Source: Oegoconia quadripuncta
Taxonomy: Eukaryota; Arthropoda; Insecta; Lepidoptera; Autostichidae
Direction of reading: 5' to 3'
Assembly (NCBI GenBank): GCA_949316235.1
Contig: OX438741.1
Location: 12,835,124-12,899,123, forward strand
DNA length: 64,000 nucleotides
The position numbers were made by a program, and so were the translations under genes. Of the stretch, positions 31,473-42,160 are shown one piece after another. The notes beneath the pieces are model-generated. The model made no database searches, was not told the DNA's origin, and saw only the letters and a list, made by a program, of their open reading frames with translations. Position 1 is the first letter of the stretch. Each line of letters starts with the position of its first letter.

Positions 31473-32070
31473 GTCTATTTAGATAAACAAATTTCTTTTG
31501 AATGTTAGCTTTCAAACTCAAAACTCGAACATTTGAAAACGTCATGACATACAATTAACGCTCATTCACAAGACTCACTACCTAGAGAAAACGATATTGC
31601 CTATTTAGATAAACAAATCGCTTTTGAATGTTAGCTTTCAAACTCAAAACTCGAACATTTGAAAACGTCATGACATACAATTAACGCTCATTCATAAGAC
31701 TCACTACCTAGAGAAAACGATATTGTCTATTTAGATAAACAAATCGCTTTTGAATGTTAGCTTTCAAACTCAAAACTCGAACATTTGAAAACGTCATGAC
31801 ACACAATTAACGCTCATTCACAAGACTAACTCCCTAGATAAAACGATATTGTCTATTTAGATAAACAAATCGCTTTTGAATGTTAGCTTTCAAACTCAAA
31901 ACTCGAACATTTGAAAACGTCATGACATACAATTAACGCTCATTCACAAGACAAACTCTCCAGAGAAAACGATATTGTCTATTTAGATAAACAAATTGCT
32001 TTTGAATGTTAACTTTCAAACTCAAAACTCGAACATTTGAAAACGTCATGACATACAATTAACGCTCCTC
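31473..32070 (-). repeat. 126-bp tandem array derived from a LINE 3' UTR
   Basis: GTCTATTTAGATAAACAAAT recurs at 31473, 31599, 31725, 31851 and 31977: an exact 126-bp period, nearly five copies with few changes. Within each unit CATTTGAAAACGTCATGACA is the inverse of the LINE L1 3' UTR (TGTGACGTTTTCAAATG at 52667). The array ends in CTCAGATAAAACGAGCAAGA, also L1-like. Confidence 0.92.
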
Positions 32071-32277
32071 AGATAAAACGAGCAAGAATCTCATGCGTTC
32101 TGTTTTTAAAGAAGTATTTTTACAATTTATAATTCGACAAAGAAAAAAGCAGAAATTGTTAGACTAGCCATCGCTAGTGACGTGACTCTATTGCTACCTT
32201 GGACCATAGACTAATTTAAAGAAAGAAATAGGTTGGGTAAGTAGGAAAAGAATTATACTTCGTCGTTACATCCTCGA

Positions 32278-32420
32278 CATTTAAGTTCACCAGGTAGTAC
32301 ACTCTTCTATGTACTAGGCATCAAGCACAATTTCAGAGCTGAAAATGCTAAAAAAAAAAAGTACAAGTACCCTCCTCCCGCGCCCCCACCCGGCCCCGAC
32401 TCGTGCGCCGAAACGTCATT
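32278..32420 (+). repeat. DIRS left inverted terminal repeat (143 bp)
   Basis: Inverse copy at 37669-37811. It includes AAGTTCACCAGGTAG, an A-run, and the very GC-rich CCCGCGCCCCCACCCGG block. The outer 27 bases (32251-32277) are unique to the left end. Confidence 0.92.
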
Positions 32421-32538
32421 CGCTTTTTTTGTGCGGGCATCAAAGCATCGAAATTTTTTTCCTTACCAAAATTTTAAGTGAATATCTGTTGTATCGTGCG
32501 ATATTACCGCGTGTGATTGTGTGGAGGTTTTTTCCGGG

Positions 32539-32643
32539 ATGGGGAAACGGAAACATAAGAATTTCGACGAACATATTAAAAGGAAAATAAGGCGCCTCGA
32601 AAGGCGACTTAGGATGCGTCATAAATCTAGTGACGAAGGTTAG
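32539..32643 (+). pseudogene. DIRS gag start (short basic frame)
   Basis: ATG at 32539 opens 34 codons rich in Lys/Arg (MGKRKHKNFDEHIKRK...LERRLRMRH) and stops at 32641. KI..LE..L-type basic starts are usual in DIRS-group gag. The stop overlaps GAAG|GTTAGT, a possible splice donor, so the frame may continue by splicing over the leader array to the gag body at 33928. Confidence 0.45.
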
Positions 32644-32859
32644 TGACGTGATTATTCATACTTTGTATTAATTTACTGTTCTATTTATTCTTCCGACACA
32701 CACGGAATCATCTCATAACTTATCTTGCGTAGTACATGAACTACAATAAGTAGTCATACTTGGTCACATCACCGGAATTACAGAAATTTTTTTTTTTAAT
32801 CTACCGCCCAATAACATTGGATTTACATCGACTGTTTCTTTAATATTTTTCTGGATACT

Positions 32860-33675
32860 TTGTCTATTTTGAATTATTACGCTATAGAAATATTTAACTT
32901 TACAATAGTATCTGAAGAATTTCAGCTCAGTTTTCCTATATTATAAAGAGAAATCTAGCTCGTTTGACTATGAACGATGTTGCAAATTGTACTATGGCGA
33001 GATCATGGTCGTATATTATATAGAACCAGTATAAATTATTACGCTATAGAAATACTTTACAATAGTATCTGAAGAATTTCAGCTCAGTTATGCTTTATTA
33101 TAATGAGAAATTTAGCTCGTTTGACTGTGAACAATGATGCAAATCGTACTATGACGAGATCATGGTCGCATATTATATATAACCAGTATAAATTATTACG
33201 CTATAGAAATACTTAACTTTACAATAGTATCTGAAGAATTTCAGCTCAGTTATGCTATATTATAATGAGAAATTTAGCTCGTTTGACTATGAACGATGAT
33301 GCAAATTGTACTATGGCGAGATCATGGTCGCATATTATATAGAACCAGTATAAATTATTAGAAATACTTAACTTTACAATAGTATCTGAAGAATTTCAGC
33401 TCAGTTATGCTTTATTATAATGAGAAATTTAGCTCGTTTGACTGTGAACGATGATGCAAATCGTACTATGACGAGATCATGGTCGCATATTATATAGAAC
33501 CAGTATAAATTATTACGCTAAAGAAATACTTAACTTTACAATAGTATCTGAAGAATTTCAGCTCAGTTATGCTATATTATAATGAGAAATTTAGCTCATT
33601 TCACTATGAACGATGATGCAAATCGTACTATGGCGAGATCATGGTCGCATATTATATAGAACCAGTATAAATTTA
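32860..33675 (+). repeat. Leader tandem array, about 160-bp units x5
   Basis: AATTATTACGCTATAGAAAT-type starts recur at 32872, 33034, 33191, 33353 and 33508 (spacing 155-162). Each unit ends GCGAGATCATGGTCGCATAT. Single relics of the end motif continue to about 33810 (GACGAGATTATAGTC, GACGTGATTACAGTC). Confidence 0.9.
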
Positions 33676-33927
33676 TTTAACGTGGTACTATGACGAGATT
33701 ATAGTCAAACGTATTCTTACCAATGAATACTACGGCGCGACCGTAGTTGCATACTTTCCTATTTAGTACTGTGACGTGATTACAGTCAAAATGTCATGCC
33801 GTGATCATGACTTTGGTATCCTGTACTTACAGAATCAGGAAGTCCGAGGGCCTCTTGCTCAAGATATAGAAGTCTAAGTCCAGTACCCTTATCTATTAGG
33901 TCAGATAATGCGGGCTTAAGCCCTATC

Positions 33928-34441
33928 ATGCGGTCAGCCATAACCGTGGTCGATTACGACATAAACAAGACGAGAGATGCCACAGGGGATCCACCCGACT
34001 TACCAGCTGGCCAAGCTCGCGTAACCGATCTCCCGGTGACAGCAGACCAGTCTTCAACTGAAAGACCGGTAGCCGCCTCAGTCGAGCCATCAACTTCTAC
34101 GGCTTTACCAAGAAATATTTTAGAGGCGTTAGGCGATTCGAAGGTTAAACAGGAACTCTTCGGATCCAAAAATCCATGATGACGTCTCTAAACGCTGGGG
34201 TCGGATATTATCGGAAGGTCTGACTAAGGACCAAAGTAAAGCAATTACAGATAAATTGCTGATACCGGAGAATTTTCAGCTTGTGAAGGCGCCTAAATTG
34301 AATCCTGAAATTTCGGCTGTTCTAACAGAATCCGCTAGGAACAGGGATAAGCGCTTAGAGAAAGCTCAGCAACATCTGGGGCTAGGTATAGCCGGCCTTA
34401 CTAGTGTCACGTCGAAGCTTATGGCGATGGCGACAATATAG
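33928..34441 (+). pseudogene. DIRS gag-like protein, frameshifted
   Basis: Two frames: 33928-34179 (Pro/Ser/Thr-rich, ending ..ILEALGDSKVKQELFG) and, after a frame change near 34176, a frame to 34441 with SKRWGRILSEGL, KLLIPENFQLVKAPKLNPEI and LGLGIAGL. The IPENCQ-like/KAPKLNPEI block is conserved in DIRS gag-like proteins. A one-base shift breaks the protein. Confidence 0.7.
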
Positions 34442-34534
34442 AAAAAATCGAGCTTATTAAAAAGCTTTCCGAAATCGTTATCCGACTCTGTCGAAAGCAG
34501 CAGTTCCCAAATCGACGCCCAAAACCCAATAGAG

Positions 34535-36260
34535 GTGAGCAGTCACATAGGCCGATTAAAATATTTTATTGATAATTGGAGATCCATTACAAGTGATCCT
34601 GTTATTTTACAGATCGTATCTGGTTATAAGATACCTTTTAATCGGCCAGTTACTCAAATAACAGAACCAGTTGATAATGCATTTTCACTTTCAGAGAAAC
34701 ATAATTTGAATTTAGAGATCTCAAAGTTAACCCAAACTAAAGCCATTTTGCCATGTGCTGATAAACCGGTCAGCTCATATCTAAGATATTTCTCACACCA
34801 AAAAGTGACGGTAAACATAGATGCATACTTAATTTGAAAGCATTAAATAAGTGTGTCGAAAGACAACACTTTAAAATGGAGGACATTCGTACAGTCACGA
34901 AATTAATGTCCCCGTCGTGTTTTATGGCAAATATCGATCTCAAAGATACCTACATATTTTTTAATATCGGTGCATCCTTACTATCGGAAGTTTTTAAGAT
35001 TTAAATTCAACGGCCAAACTTATGAATTTCAGTGCCTTCCGTTTGGTCTACGATCAGCCCCATATGTCTTAACCAAGTTGCTGAAGCCGGTTGCATCTTT
35101 CCTTGGGAGTAAAGGGTTACTCTTAGTTGTATATTTGGATGATATTGTGTTTGGGGTATTCGTATAGGGATTGCCAAAATTGTGTTTCTGAAACAGAAAC
35201 ATATTACACTTTCTGGGGCTGGCAATTAATACCGAAAGGAGCCACTTGTTACCAAGTCAAATTTGTACGTTCTTAGGATTCGAACTGAATTCAGTTGACA
35301 TGAATATGGGCTTACCCTTAAACAAGCGTAATAAAAATTTTATCTCTTGTTAAAGACATATCAAAAAAGAATATTTTGACGATTAGGGAGTTCGCTCAAT
35401 TCGTCGGTGTCCTCACCTCAGCTTGTCCAGCCATTGCCTACGGTTGGGTATACACAAAACGTTTTGAAAGTGAGAAATATCGAGCATTACCTACAACGAT
35501 CTAATGATGATTATGACAAGAAAATGGCCATTAGTAAAGCTTTACTACCTGATTTTACATGGTGGGAAGGACATATTATGTCTTCTAAGAATCCTTTGCG
35601 TCGCGGTCAAAAGGTTTTAGAATTTTTTTCAGACGCCTCCTTATCAGGGTGGGGCGTAATGTGTAACAGGAAGCGCGCCAGCGGATTTCGGGAATATTCC
35701 ATATAAATTTTTTAGAGCTTAAAGCGGCTCTTATGGGTCTAAAATGTTCTGCAAGCGAAATGCACGATTCAGAAATTTTACTTCGTATCGATAACACTGT
35801 AGCTATTTCATATATTAACAGAATGGGTGACGTACAGTATAATCATTTAAATGATATTACACGCGAGATATAGTTATTTTGCGAAGAGCGTCGTCTGTAC
35901 ATTTTCACAGCATACATTAGATCGAAAGACAACACCGAAGCTGACGAGGAGTCGAGACGCACCAATATTGATGCGGAATGGCATCTCTCACAGACTGTCT
36001 TTAGAGACATCGTAAGCAACTTTGGGCAGCCTGAGATAGACCTCTTCGCATCTCGTTTGAACAACAAATGCTCTAAGTACATAACGTGGAAACGAGACCC
36101 GTCCGCCTTCAATATTGACGTGTTTACACTGGATTGGAGTAATTATTACTTTTACGCCTTCACACCATTCTCACTTATTCTCAAATGTCTGCGTAAAATT
36201 GTCGACGACGAAGCCACAGGCATCATGGTTGTGCCTTTCTGGCCAAGTCAACCATGGTAG
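34535..36260 (+). pseudogene. DIRS reverse transcriptase / RNase H, broken
   Basis: Segments in order: GRLKYFIDNWRSIT (RT entry, 34547), ANIDLKDTY (first catalytic Asp, about 34927), CLPFGLRSAPYVLTKLL (35035), YLDDI with the catalytic Asp pair (35140), FLGFELNS.., the FSDASLSGWG RNase H start (35625), IDNTVAISYIN (35790), and the DIRS-type tail DLFASRLNNKC...WPSQPW (36040-36259). At least four frameshifts or stops (near 34837, 34970, 35167 and 35870) separate them. It would make cDNA from the element RNA if intact. Confidence 0.85.
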
Positions 36261-36379
36261 CCATTGCTCCATTCACTGGCGTGCAAAGACCCTGTGTATT
36301 TTCATCCCGACAATCAGTTACTGATGTCTCCTTTCAGAGAACCGCATCCCTTTTGGAGAACCCTTATCCTGGTGTCGTG

Positions 36380-37388
36380 CCAATTATCAGGGAAGCGTAT
36401 AGGCGACGATCACTCAAGCCAGATACAGTAGATATTATGGTGTCTTCCCTTTCAGTAAATTCCCTAAAACAATACAATGTGGCATTGAAAAAGTGGTGGC
36501 AATTTTCCATTGCAGAAAATATTAACTGTTATATATAACGCAACCGTTCTTCAAATTCCTGAATTTCTAACAATTCAATATAATAAGGGAGCAAGCTACT
36601 CTAGCTTGAACACTTACCGTTCTGCTCTCCGTATAATATTTGGCAAATGGTTCAGTGAGAATGACCAAGTGATAAGGTTTATGAAAGGCGTCTTTAAGCA
36701 AAGACCTGCTTTTCCGAGGTATCAATTTACGTGGGATCCTAAGTTAGTTCTTGATTTTGTAGGAAGTCTATATCCAAACGATAGTTTGTCTTTAAATAGA
36801 ATTTGTAAAAAGACAGCGTGTCTGCTTGCATTATCTTCAGGACAACGGGTCCAGACCCTATCCCTTATTAAATTGTCTTGCATTACATTTAATCAAGACA
36901 TTATTGAAATAATAATCTTTTATTATTATTTCAATAATTAAATAAATTTGATTAAAACTTCGGCACCTGGTCGGCTAATGCCACGTCTTATTATTCCTTT
37001 CTTCCCGATCAGGAAAGAGATTTGTCCTGCAAAGGCACTTACGTCATATATTGAGATTACGAAACAGTTCCGAATGAACTCTAATACTGACTGTTTATTC
37101 CTCACGACAAAAAAGCCGATACTTAACGCAAGTTCCTCAACCATCAGTCGATGGATCAAGGAGATAATGGAAGAAAGCGGCATAGATACTGACACCTTTT
37201 CTGCCCATAGCACTCGTCACGCTTCTACGTCGGCAGCCCACCGTAAAGACGTGTCTATCGAACTAATTAAGAGAACCGCAGGTTGGACGGGCACCTCCCT
37301 TGTTTTCGCAAAATTTTACAATCGGTCTCTCTTGATGAATGATGGAGAAAGTGCATTTGCAGAAGCAGTATTTGATTGTAATAATTAA
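36380..37388 (+). pseudogene. DIRS tyrosine recombinase, interrupted
   Basis: The core-binding part is SLSVNSLKQYNVALKKWW (36440). The catalytic domain keeps Arg I in SSGQRVQTL (about 36846), HSTRH with the His-x-x-Arg pair (37206), the GW (about 37285) and the nucleophile Tyr in KFYNR (37317), followed by a stop at 37388. Thus all active-site residues remain. The frame is broken near 36538 and by a palindrome at 36900-36938. The enzyme would integrate the circular DNA intermediate. Confidence 0.85.
36900..36938. repeat. 17-bp perfect hairpin inside the recombinase frame
   Basis: ATTATTGAAATAATAAT (36900) and its exact inverse (36922-36938) flank CTTTT. It destroys the frame between Arg I and the HxxR box. 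Confidence 0.9.
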
Positions 37389-37488
37389 TATTATAATAAT
37401 AATTAAGATATGTAATTTGATAAAATAAAAGTTGATTGTCAAACGTATAACCAATGTTCTAATGTTATTTCGCAAACGCGCTAAACAT

Positions 37489-37608
37489 CTACCTGGTGAA
37501 CTTAAATGTCGAGGATGTAACGACGAAGTATAATTAAAGGTTAAACAAACTTACCTAAGTGAAGTTTGACCATAATTATATGAGTCGTTACATCCGAAGG
37601 CATTTAAG
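37489..37608 (-). repeat. DIRS internal complementary region
   Basis: 37489-37535 is the complement of the left end 32251-32297. 37536-37608 is the complement of the right end 37804-37876. Together they reproduce the junction of the circular form, the template used to close the element during replication. Confidence 0.93.
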
Positions 37609-37668
37609 AACCCTCCCATAACCCATATCCCCCACATAAGTTTGCGAAATACCAGTAAACTCTAAAGA

Positions 37669-37811
37669 AATGACGTTTCGGCGCACGAGTCGGGGCCGGG
37701 TGGGGGCGCGGGAGGAGGGTACTTGTACTTTTTTTTTTTAGCATTTTCAGCTCTGAAATTGTGCTTGATGCCTAGTACATAGAAGAGTGTACTACCTGGT
37801 GAACTTAAATG
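37669..37811 (-). repeat. DIRS right inverted terminal repeat
   Basis: Inverse of 32278-32420. The outer 65 bases to 37876 are unique to the right end. Confidence 0.92.
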
Positions 37812-38078
37812 CCTTCGGATGTAACGACTCATATAATTATGGTCAAACTTCACTTAGGTAAGTTTGTTTAACCTTTAAGTTTCCGACTTCTCGCCTCGGC
37901 AAATGGGAGTGTAGCCAATGAAATGCAAAACGGCACTAATGCCAAAGGGAAGGAGATCGAGTGAAGCTCGTCCCCTTGTTTTCGTATACACCACGGACTC
38001 GCCTGAATGCAGTGCGGCAGCAAAAAGCTACCGCGAATAAAAATGCAAGTAAAGGCTTGAATATTGTGTCGGTTTGAG

Positions 38079-38436
38079 ACCAGGGGACCTATTGCGCTAT
38101 TTCACAACGGCTTTACCCTTCGAACGGAACGTTTTTGGTTTTTTAGTTTAGCTATGTAAAAAATGGTATCGCGCTTTTTTTTGTTACGGATTATATCGTT
38201 GACGTTACCGAAGTAAAACCAAAGCCAAAATGTTTAGGGCTAACCGCGAGTATTAAAAAAAAAACTAGAAATTACCGTTCAAATATTAGCGCGATACGAA
38301 ATGTGCGTGATATAACGTTTTTGGTTATGGTTCAGCAATGGTATTGGTGTCGATTCGGATGTACACCAACTAAACTAAACTATTGGTGTACATCTAAATC
38401 GACACCATTATCACTTAGCGCGATCGGTCCCCAGGT
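38079..38436. mobile_element. MITE family L, with MITE M inside
   Basis: Ends ACCAGGGGACCTATTGCGCTA and TAGCGCGATCGGTCCCCAGGT are inverse. The inner TATCGCGC / GCGCGATAC blocks are also inverted. MITE M (38346-38406) sits in the right arm. Confidence 0.7.
38346..38406. mobile_element. MITE M, minimal 61-bp form
   Basis: Two inverse ends (GGTGTCGATTCGGATG and its counterpart) meet with almost nothing between. The internal CATCGTACT..CCAGGGAGAA part of the longer copies is gone. Confidence 0.85.
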
Positions 38437-38439
38437 CGT

Positions 38440-38794
38440 TTGGAACAGCTGAATTTAGACTGAAGTTAAAAATACAATCAAATTGCGAACCTCCTGCTGT
38501 TTAAAGTCCCATTGTTATGATTTGAATCAGCACCGAAATAATCAGATAATGGATTGAGACACTGACAATCTCACCGGTCCCAAAATACCGAACAAACATC
38601 CGAAAAGGTTGAATGAAACATGTGTACTACGTCAAAGGAATAGCTGAAGACATAAAAATAGCCCACAGTAAACTTAATGCCGATCACTCTCCTTTAAGCT
38701 GTTACCACATAGAAGCGTTTTAAAAAGACGACCAATAACAAGCTGAGCGGGACTCGGGCAAAGAGACTCCCCAGTATATAATCTAACTTCTAAC
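38440..38794. other. Unassigned DNA
   Basis: No gene or family recognised. Confidence 0.3.
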
Positions 38795-39084
38795 TAATAT
38801 AATATTTATTTAAAAACAGTAACAAATAAAGAGATGGAATTTAAATATAAACTAGAACAAATGTAAAAAAATTGGGGCCGCGAGGCAAGGTACCCAAAAC
38901 GCTGGCAGCGTTTCCTCGTTGTATGCAGATACTTAAGCGTTGAGCGAGGAAACAACCAGCTCTCGGGTCACCAGTGACATCGACTAAGCGCTTTGACATA
39001 TTAAAGAAAAATTTAAGAGCGCGTGGCCCCCAAGGACCTAAAGTTTCGACTCCGAAAGCAAGGAAAATATATTGGGAACCGATG
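38795..39084 (-). mobile_element. LINE fragment (GDPRAG module) and 3' UTR
   Basis: The minus frame reads FGVETLGPWGPRALKFF, MSKRLVDVTGDPRAGCF, AQRLSICIQRGNAASVLGT. The 3' side has ACAAATAAAGAGATGGAATT inverted. The right edge abuts a Helitron-like start. Confidence 0.65.
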
Positions 39085-39655
39085 TCTAATATTATAAAGG
39101 CGAAGCGTTGCATGTTTGTTTGTTTGTCTTGTCTTGTCTTGAAACGGATGACCGGATTTGGATTTGGTACATAGGTAGAACATACCCTGGATTAAATTTT
39201 TTTATCCAGATAAAGTGAGCAGTTTTTTTTTATGCACGACGGGTTGGTACTTGACCTCAATCACACCTGATGTTAAGTGAATATGAGGTCGAAGGTGGAA
39301 GCGTACTGACTCGGAAACAACAACACATTTGGGGGAATGGCTATCTTATCTTTGACAACCGGAACACAACAATGCTATTAACATTGCTGCTTGGCGGCAG
39401 ATTTAGATAAGATGGTGGTAGCTAGCCAGGTGGACATTTAAAATGCCCTACCACCAACCAAACCGAGTACTTAAACATGTACTCCGCTGGCGATCGAACC
39501 CGCCACCCCCGAATCTTAAACCCAATGTTGTTTATTTTTAATTAATTAAATTAAACAGTTGATGAAGTTCAAGCGGGATAAACAAATGAAATATATCCAC
39601 AATACAGTTATTCCAAGCAGGCGAAGCGAACGACACTAGCGCTCTTTAAGTCTGA
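39085..39655 (+). mobile_element. Small Helitron-like element, SINE C inside
   Basis: Starts TCTAATATTATAAAGGCGAAG, then ACGGATGACCGGATTTGGAT and ATAAAGTGAGCAG. After the SINE it continues GCGGGATAAACAAATGAA and ends AGGCGAAGCGAACGACACTAG. Compare the clean copy at 53917-54151. Confidence 0.6.
39222..39530 (-). mobile_element. SINE family C
   Basis: T-run, ATGCACGACGGGTTGGTAC, body, GGCGATCGAACCCGCCACC (B box inverted) and AACCCAATGTTGTTTA; the outer head is missing. Confidence 0.85.
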
Positions 39656-39879
39656 CAAAGAGCTTCAAATTGTGATTTATTCCCATTTACATATAATTAC
39701 TAATGTTCATGACGTTTTTTTGAAATCTTTTTTCTTATCCATCCGACAATATTTATTTTTTAGATTATGTATTTTTTATCTTTACGTTATATAATAATTA
39801 CCAACTATAAAATACACCCGTATTGCTACTATTAGTGCAAACCTCACTTTCTCGTAGCTTGTATCTTTACCCTAAGGTT

Positions 39880-39998
39880 TGCCTGGAAGAGATCGCTGTT
39901 AGCGATAAGGCCGCCTTTTTGTGCGATTAATGATGTACGTTGTATTCTTCATGTAGCTTTTGTTAATTGTGCAGTAAAGAGTATTTGATTGATTGATT
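39880..39998 (+). mobile_element. LINE 3' UTR and ATTG tail
   Basis: GGTTTGCCTGGAAGAGATCGC, TAGCGATAAGGCCGCC, TAAAGAGTATTTGATTGATT. A terminal non-LTR fragment. 39656-39879 before it is unassigned. Confidence 0.65.
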
Positions 39999-40254
39999 GA
40001 CAATAATATAAGATTCATAGAACAGACCACCCATAAACTCGTTTTAAACTGAGCCAAGGAATGTTGTAATCTGTAATAGTGTGGCAACACCTTTATACTT
40101 CAGAATGCCCGGCTCGCATTAACTGTCAACTCCATCTTTATTAGTCGTATCCTTTTTATAGGCAAGATTGGCAAAGTCGTAGACGAAAAAACGCAGTTTT
40201 AAATAAACCACATTCGCAATTTCCTATTCGGATAAATTATAGCTCGAAGAACTG

Positions 40255-40330
40255 ATGCATCAGAGTCCTCGAGAGGAGATATCGGACGCAACGGCAAGCC
40301 CAGAGTAGGACATCCGCACAACGTAACGCT
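40255..40330 (+). mobile_element. RTE-type LINE scrap
   Basis: GAAGAACTGATGCATCAGAGT..CGAGAGGAGATATCGGACGC is a decayed form of the RTE segment at 19665-19740. 40000-40254 before it is unassigned. Confidence 0.45.
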
Positions 40331-40559
40331 TTGCTTGATGACATTTGGTGAATGTATTAATTCATGAAATGAAAAACTATAAAATTAACATCTTAAACAT
40401 AAAGTACCTAATTACGAATTGAGTGTTTGTGAAGTGGGTTTTGTAATTATGATTGATACATTTTGTGAAAAAAGATGTTCGTGAATTAAACAGTTGATGA
40501 ATTTTTTCTAGCAAAACAAATATTTGCTAAAAATTTTTTGCTTAGCCATTAATAGTTGG

Positions 40560-40735
40560 GCGACCGATTGGCGTAGTTGATAGTGACCCTGTCAGCGAAA
40601 CCAGCGGTTGCAGGTTCGAATCCCGCATGAAGTAAATGTTTTTGTGATGAATACATTTATTCCCGAGTTATGGATGTTTATACAAATATTTATGTATGTT
40701 TATCCGTTATCTAGTATCCATTGTATAAACTATTT
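40560..40735 (+). mobile_element. SINE family A
   Basis: GCGACCGATTGGCGTAGTTGA (A box), B box GGTTCGAATCC, GTGATGAATACATTTATTCC, TTATCTAGTATCCATTGTA. The tail is missing. Confidence 0.8.
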
Positions 40736-40821
40736 ATAGAAAATATAAAGTAGCTATTGATTACATTTTTAGAAAATCGTATTAGTAGATCTTGGCATCT
40801 TTTACAACGCAATGAAGTTCA

Positions 40822-40993
40822 CGTGGTAACTTTAATTTAATATTGTAGATTTTATAACTGAATACCTAGACTATACCTAAAGCAAGATACAGAATTGTTA
40901 GATATCATTTTTATTCTATTACAAATGCGTCCTCTATCATTCTACAAAAAATCAGGAACTTTAAGATTATAGGAAGTTACACCACAAAAATTG
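40822..40993 (+). repeat. Repeat N, copy 1
   Basis: TTTAATTTAATATTGTAGATT, CCTAAAGCAAGATACAGAATT, AAAAAATCAGGAACTTTAAG, TAGGAAGTTACACCA. Copy 2 is at 56005-56172. The family is unassigned. Confidence 0.7.
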
Positions 40994-41125
40994 TGTGTTC
41001 CGGTTGTCAGAGATAAGATAGCTAGTCCCCCAAATAAGATGGGGTTTCCGGGTCAGTATGCTACCACCTTCGGCCTCATCTTCACTTATAATCAGGTGTG
41101 ATAGAGGTCAAGTGCTAACCCGTGA
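40994..41125 (+). mobile_element. SINE family C, 3' piece
   Basis: GTGTTCCGGTTGTCAGAGATA to TCAGGTGTGATAGAGGTCAAG, joined directly to repeat N. Confidence 0.7.
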
Positions 41126-42084
41126 GTCGAACTCGAGTCACTGGGTTTTGTACCTGCAGTACATCTTTGACAAACTTTTTAAAGTGACAAACTATGACGT
41201 ACTCAGTTACGTGGCAGATGTAAGAAGAAAACCAAGATGCTTTTGTCATGTGATAATTTCGCACGGATTTTGTAGTTCAATTTATCTATGTCAAGGATGC
41301 AACGAATCTTATCAAAAACGGGTATCCGTGTAAGATTCTGCCTAATCGAGAAAATAACGATTCCAGGTCAATAGCATCAATGAAAACAGTAAACAAAATC
41401 AAATTTAAGCGCCTGCAAATATTTGACGGTTCAAAAGGCAAAGTATCCGATGCCCTGATTCTGGAGGATCACTCGATTTTCTGAAATGAGGAAGTCAACA
41501 CAGTAAATAACTTTGGGGAGTTGGTTTAGACCAGTGATCAGCTTCGATTTATCACTCTGTTTATACTTATTCAAATTCAACAGCTCGTGTCAGAAAATTG
41601 ACTCCGTTCAGTATGCCGCCTGTTACATACGCTTATATGATATAATAATAAGGTATTTATTCATCCACTTAAATAATTACACTATATGATTATTAATTAT
41701 AGTAAAATTTGCTAACTTAGTGGATAAATAGGTTGGAGCCTCAGCATAATAGCTGTTTTTCAGTCTCCACCTCGTGCATTCGGTAACAGAACGCATAACA
41801 GGTCAGAAATTGTCATACACTACAAGACTATTGGTTACAAGCTACATGCAAGAAAAAATACATGACCAAAACTTATCAAAACAATAGAAATGACAACAAT
41901 AATAATTGGCGAAAGACACCTACATTTCCTATATAATCATAAAGTCAATCTCACAAACAACAAATAATACAATAAAGACTCTCAAAGAAAGCATATTTTG
42001 ATTTCAACTCTTTTGTAGGTCTAAATGGGAATTTGGCCCATGGGATTTAAGTTAATGGTTTCGGCACGTAAAAGGAATATAATG
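41126..42084. other. Unassigned DNA
   Basis: No gene or known repeat is recognised. AT-rich inverted bits near 41640-41700. Confidence 0.3.
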
Positions 42085-42160
42085 AACCCGTATCTTCCCG
42101 TCAGTGTCAAAAAAAGTGACTAAGAGACTTCTCTGATTACCCCTAATTGGGATAAAGGTC
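42085..42160 (+). repeat. Repeat G, decayed
   Basis: GAACCCGTATCTTCCCGTCAG..AAAAGTGACTAAGAG. 42161-42690 after it is unassigned. Confidence 0.4.

Larger units (their letters stand above)
32251..37876 (+). mobile_element. DIRS-type (tyrosine recombinase) retrotransposon, full length
   Basis: A 5.6-kb element with all DIRS hallmarks in order: unique left end, inverted terminal repeat, basic gag start, tandem leader repeats, gag, RT/RNase H with the DIRS-specific extension, tyrosine recombinase, an internal complementary region (ICR), right inverted repeat and unique right end. The ICR (37489-37608) is the exact complement of the left end joined to the right end, which fixes both borders to the base. 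No target duplication is present, as expected for recombinase-mediated insertion. Frames are broken at several places, so the copy is dead, but it looks fairly recent because the repeat pairs match base for base as read. Confidence 0.93.
32071..38060 (-). repeat. Repeat D copy split by the DIRS element
   Basis: 32172-32250 and 37877-38060 together match 21440-21775 inverted. The halves are GTGACTCTATTGCTACCTTGG.. and ..TGGGAGTGTAGCCAATGAAA. Removing 32251-37876 rejoins the repeat, GGAAAAG + AAGTTTCC, against GGAAAAAGTAGTTTCC in the intact copy, with no target duplication. 32071-32171 is unassigned. Confidence 0.8.

Noticed and set aside
31473..32070. CRISPR-like array
   Set aside because: Direct repeats are 126 bp with no unique spacers; eukaryotic satellite-like array from a LINE end.
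36254..37388. Phage or bacterial integrase
   Set aside because: The recombinase follows DIRS RT/RNase H within matching inverted repeats, so it is the DIRS enzyme.
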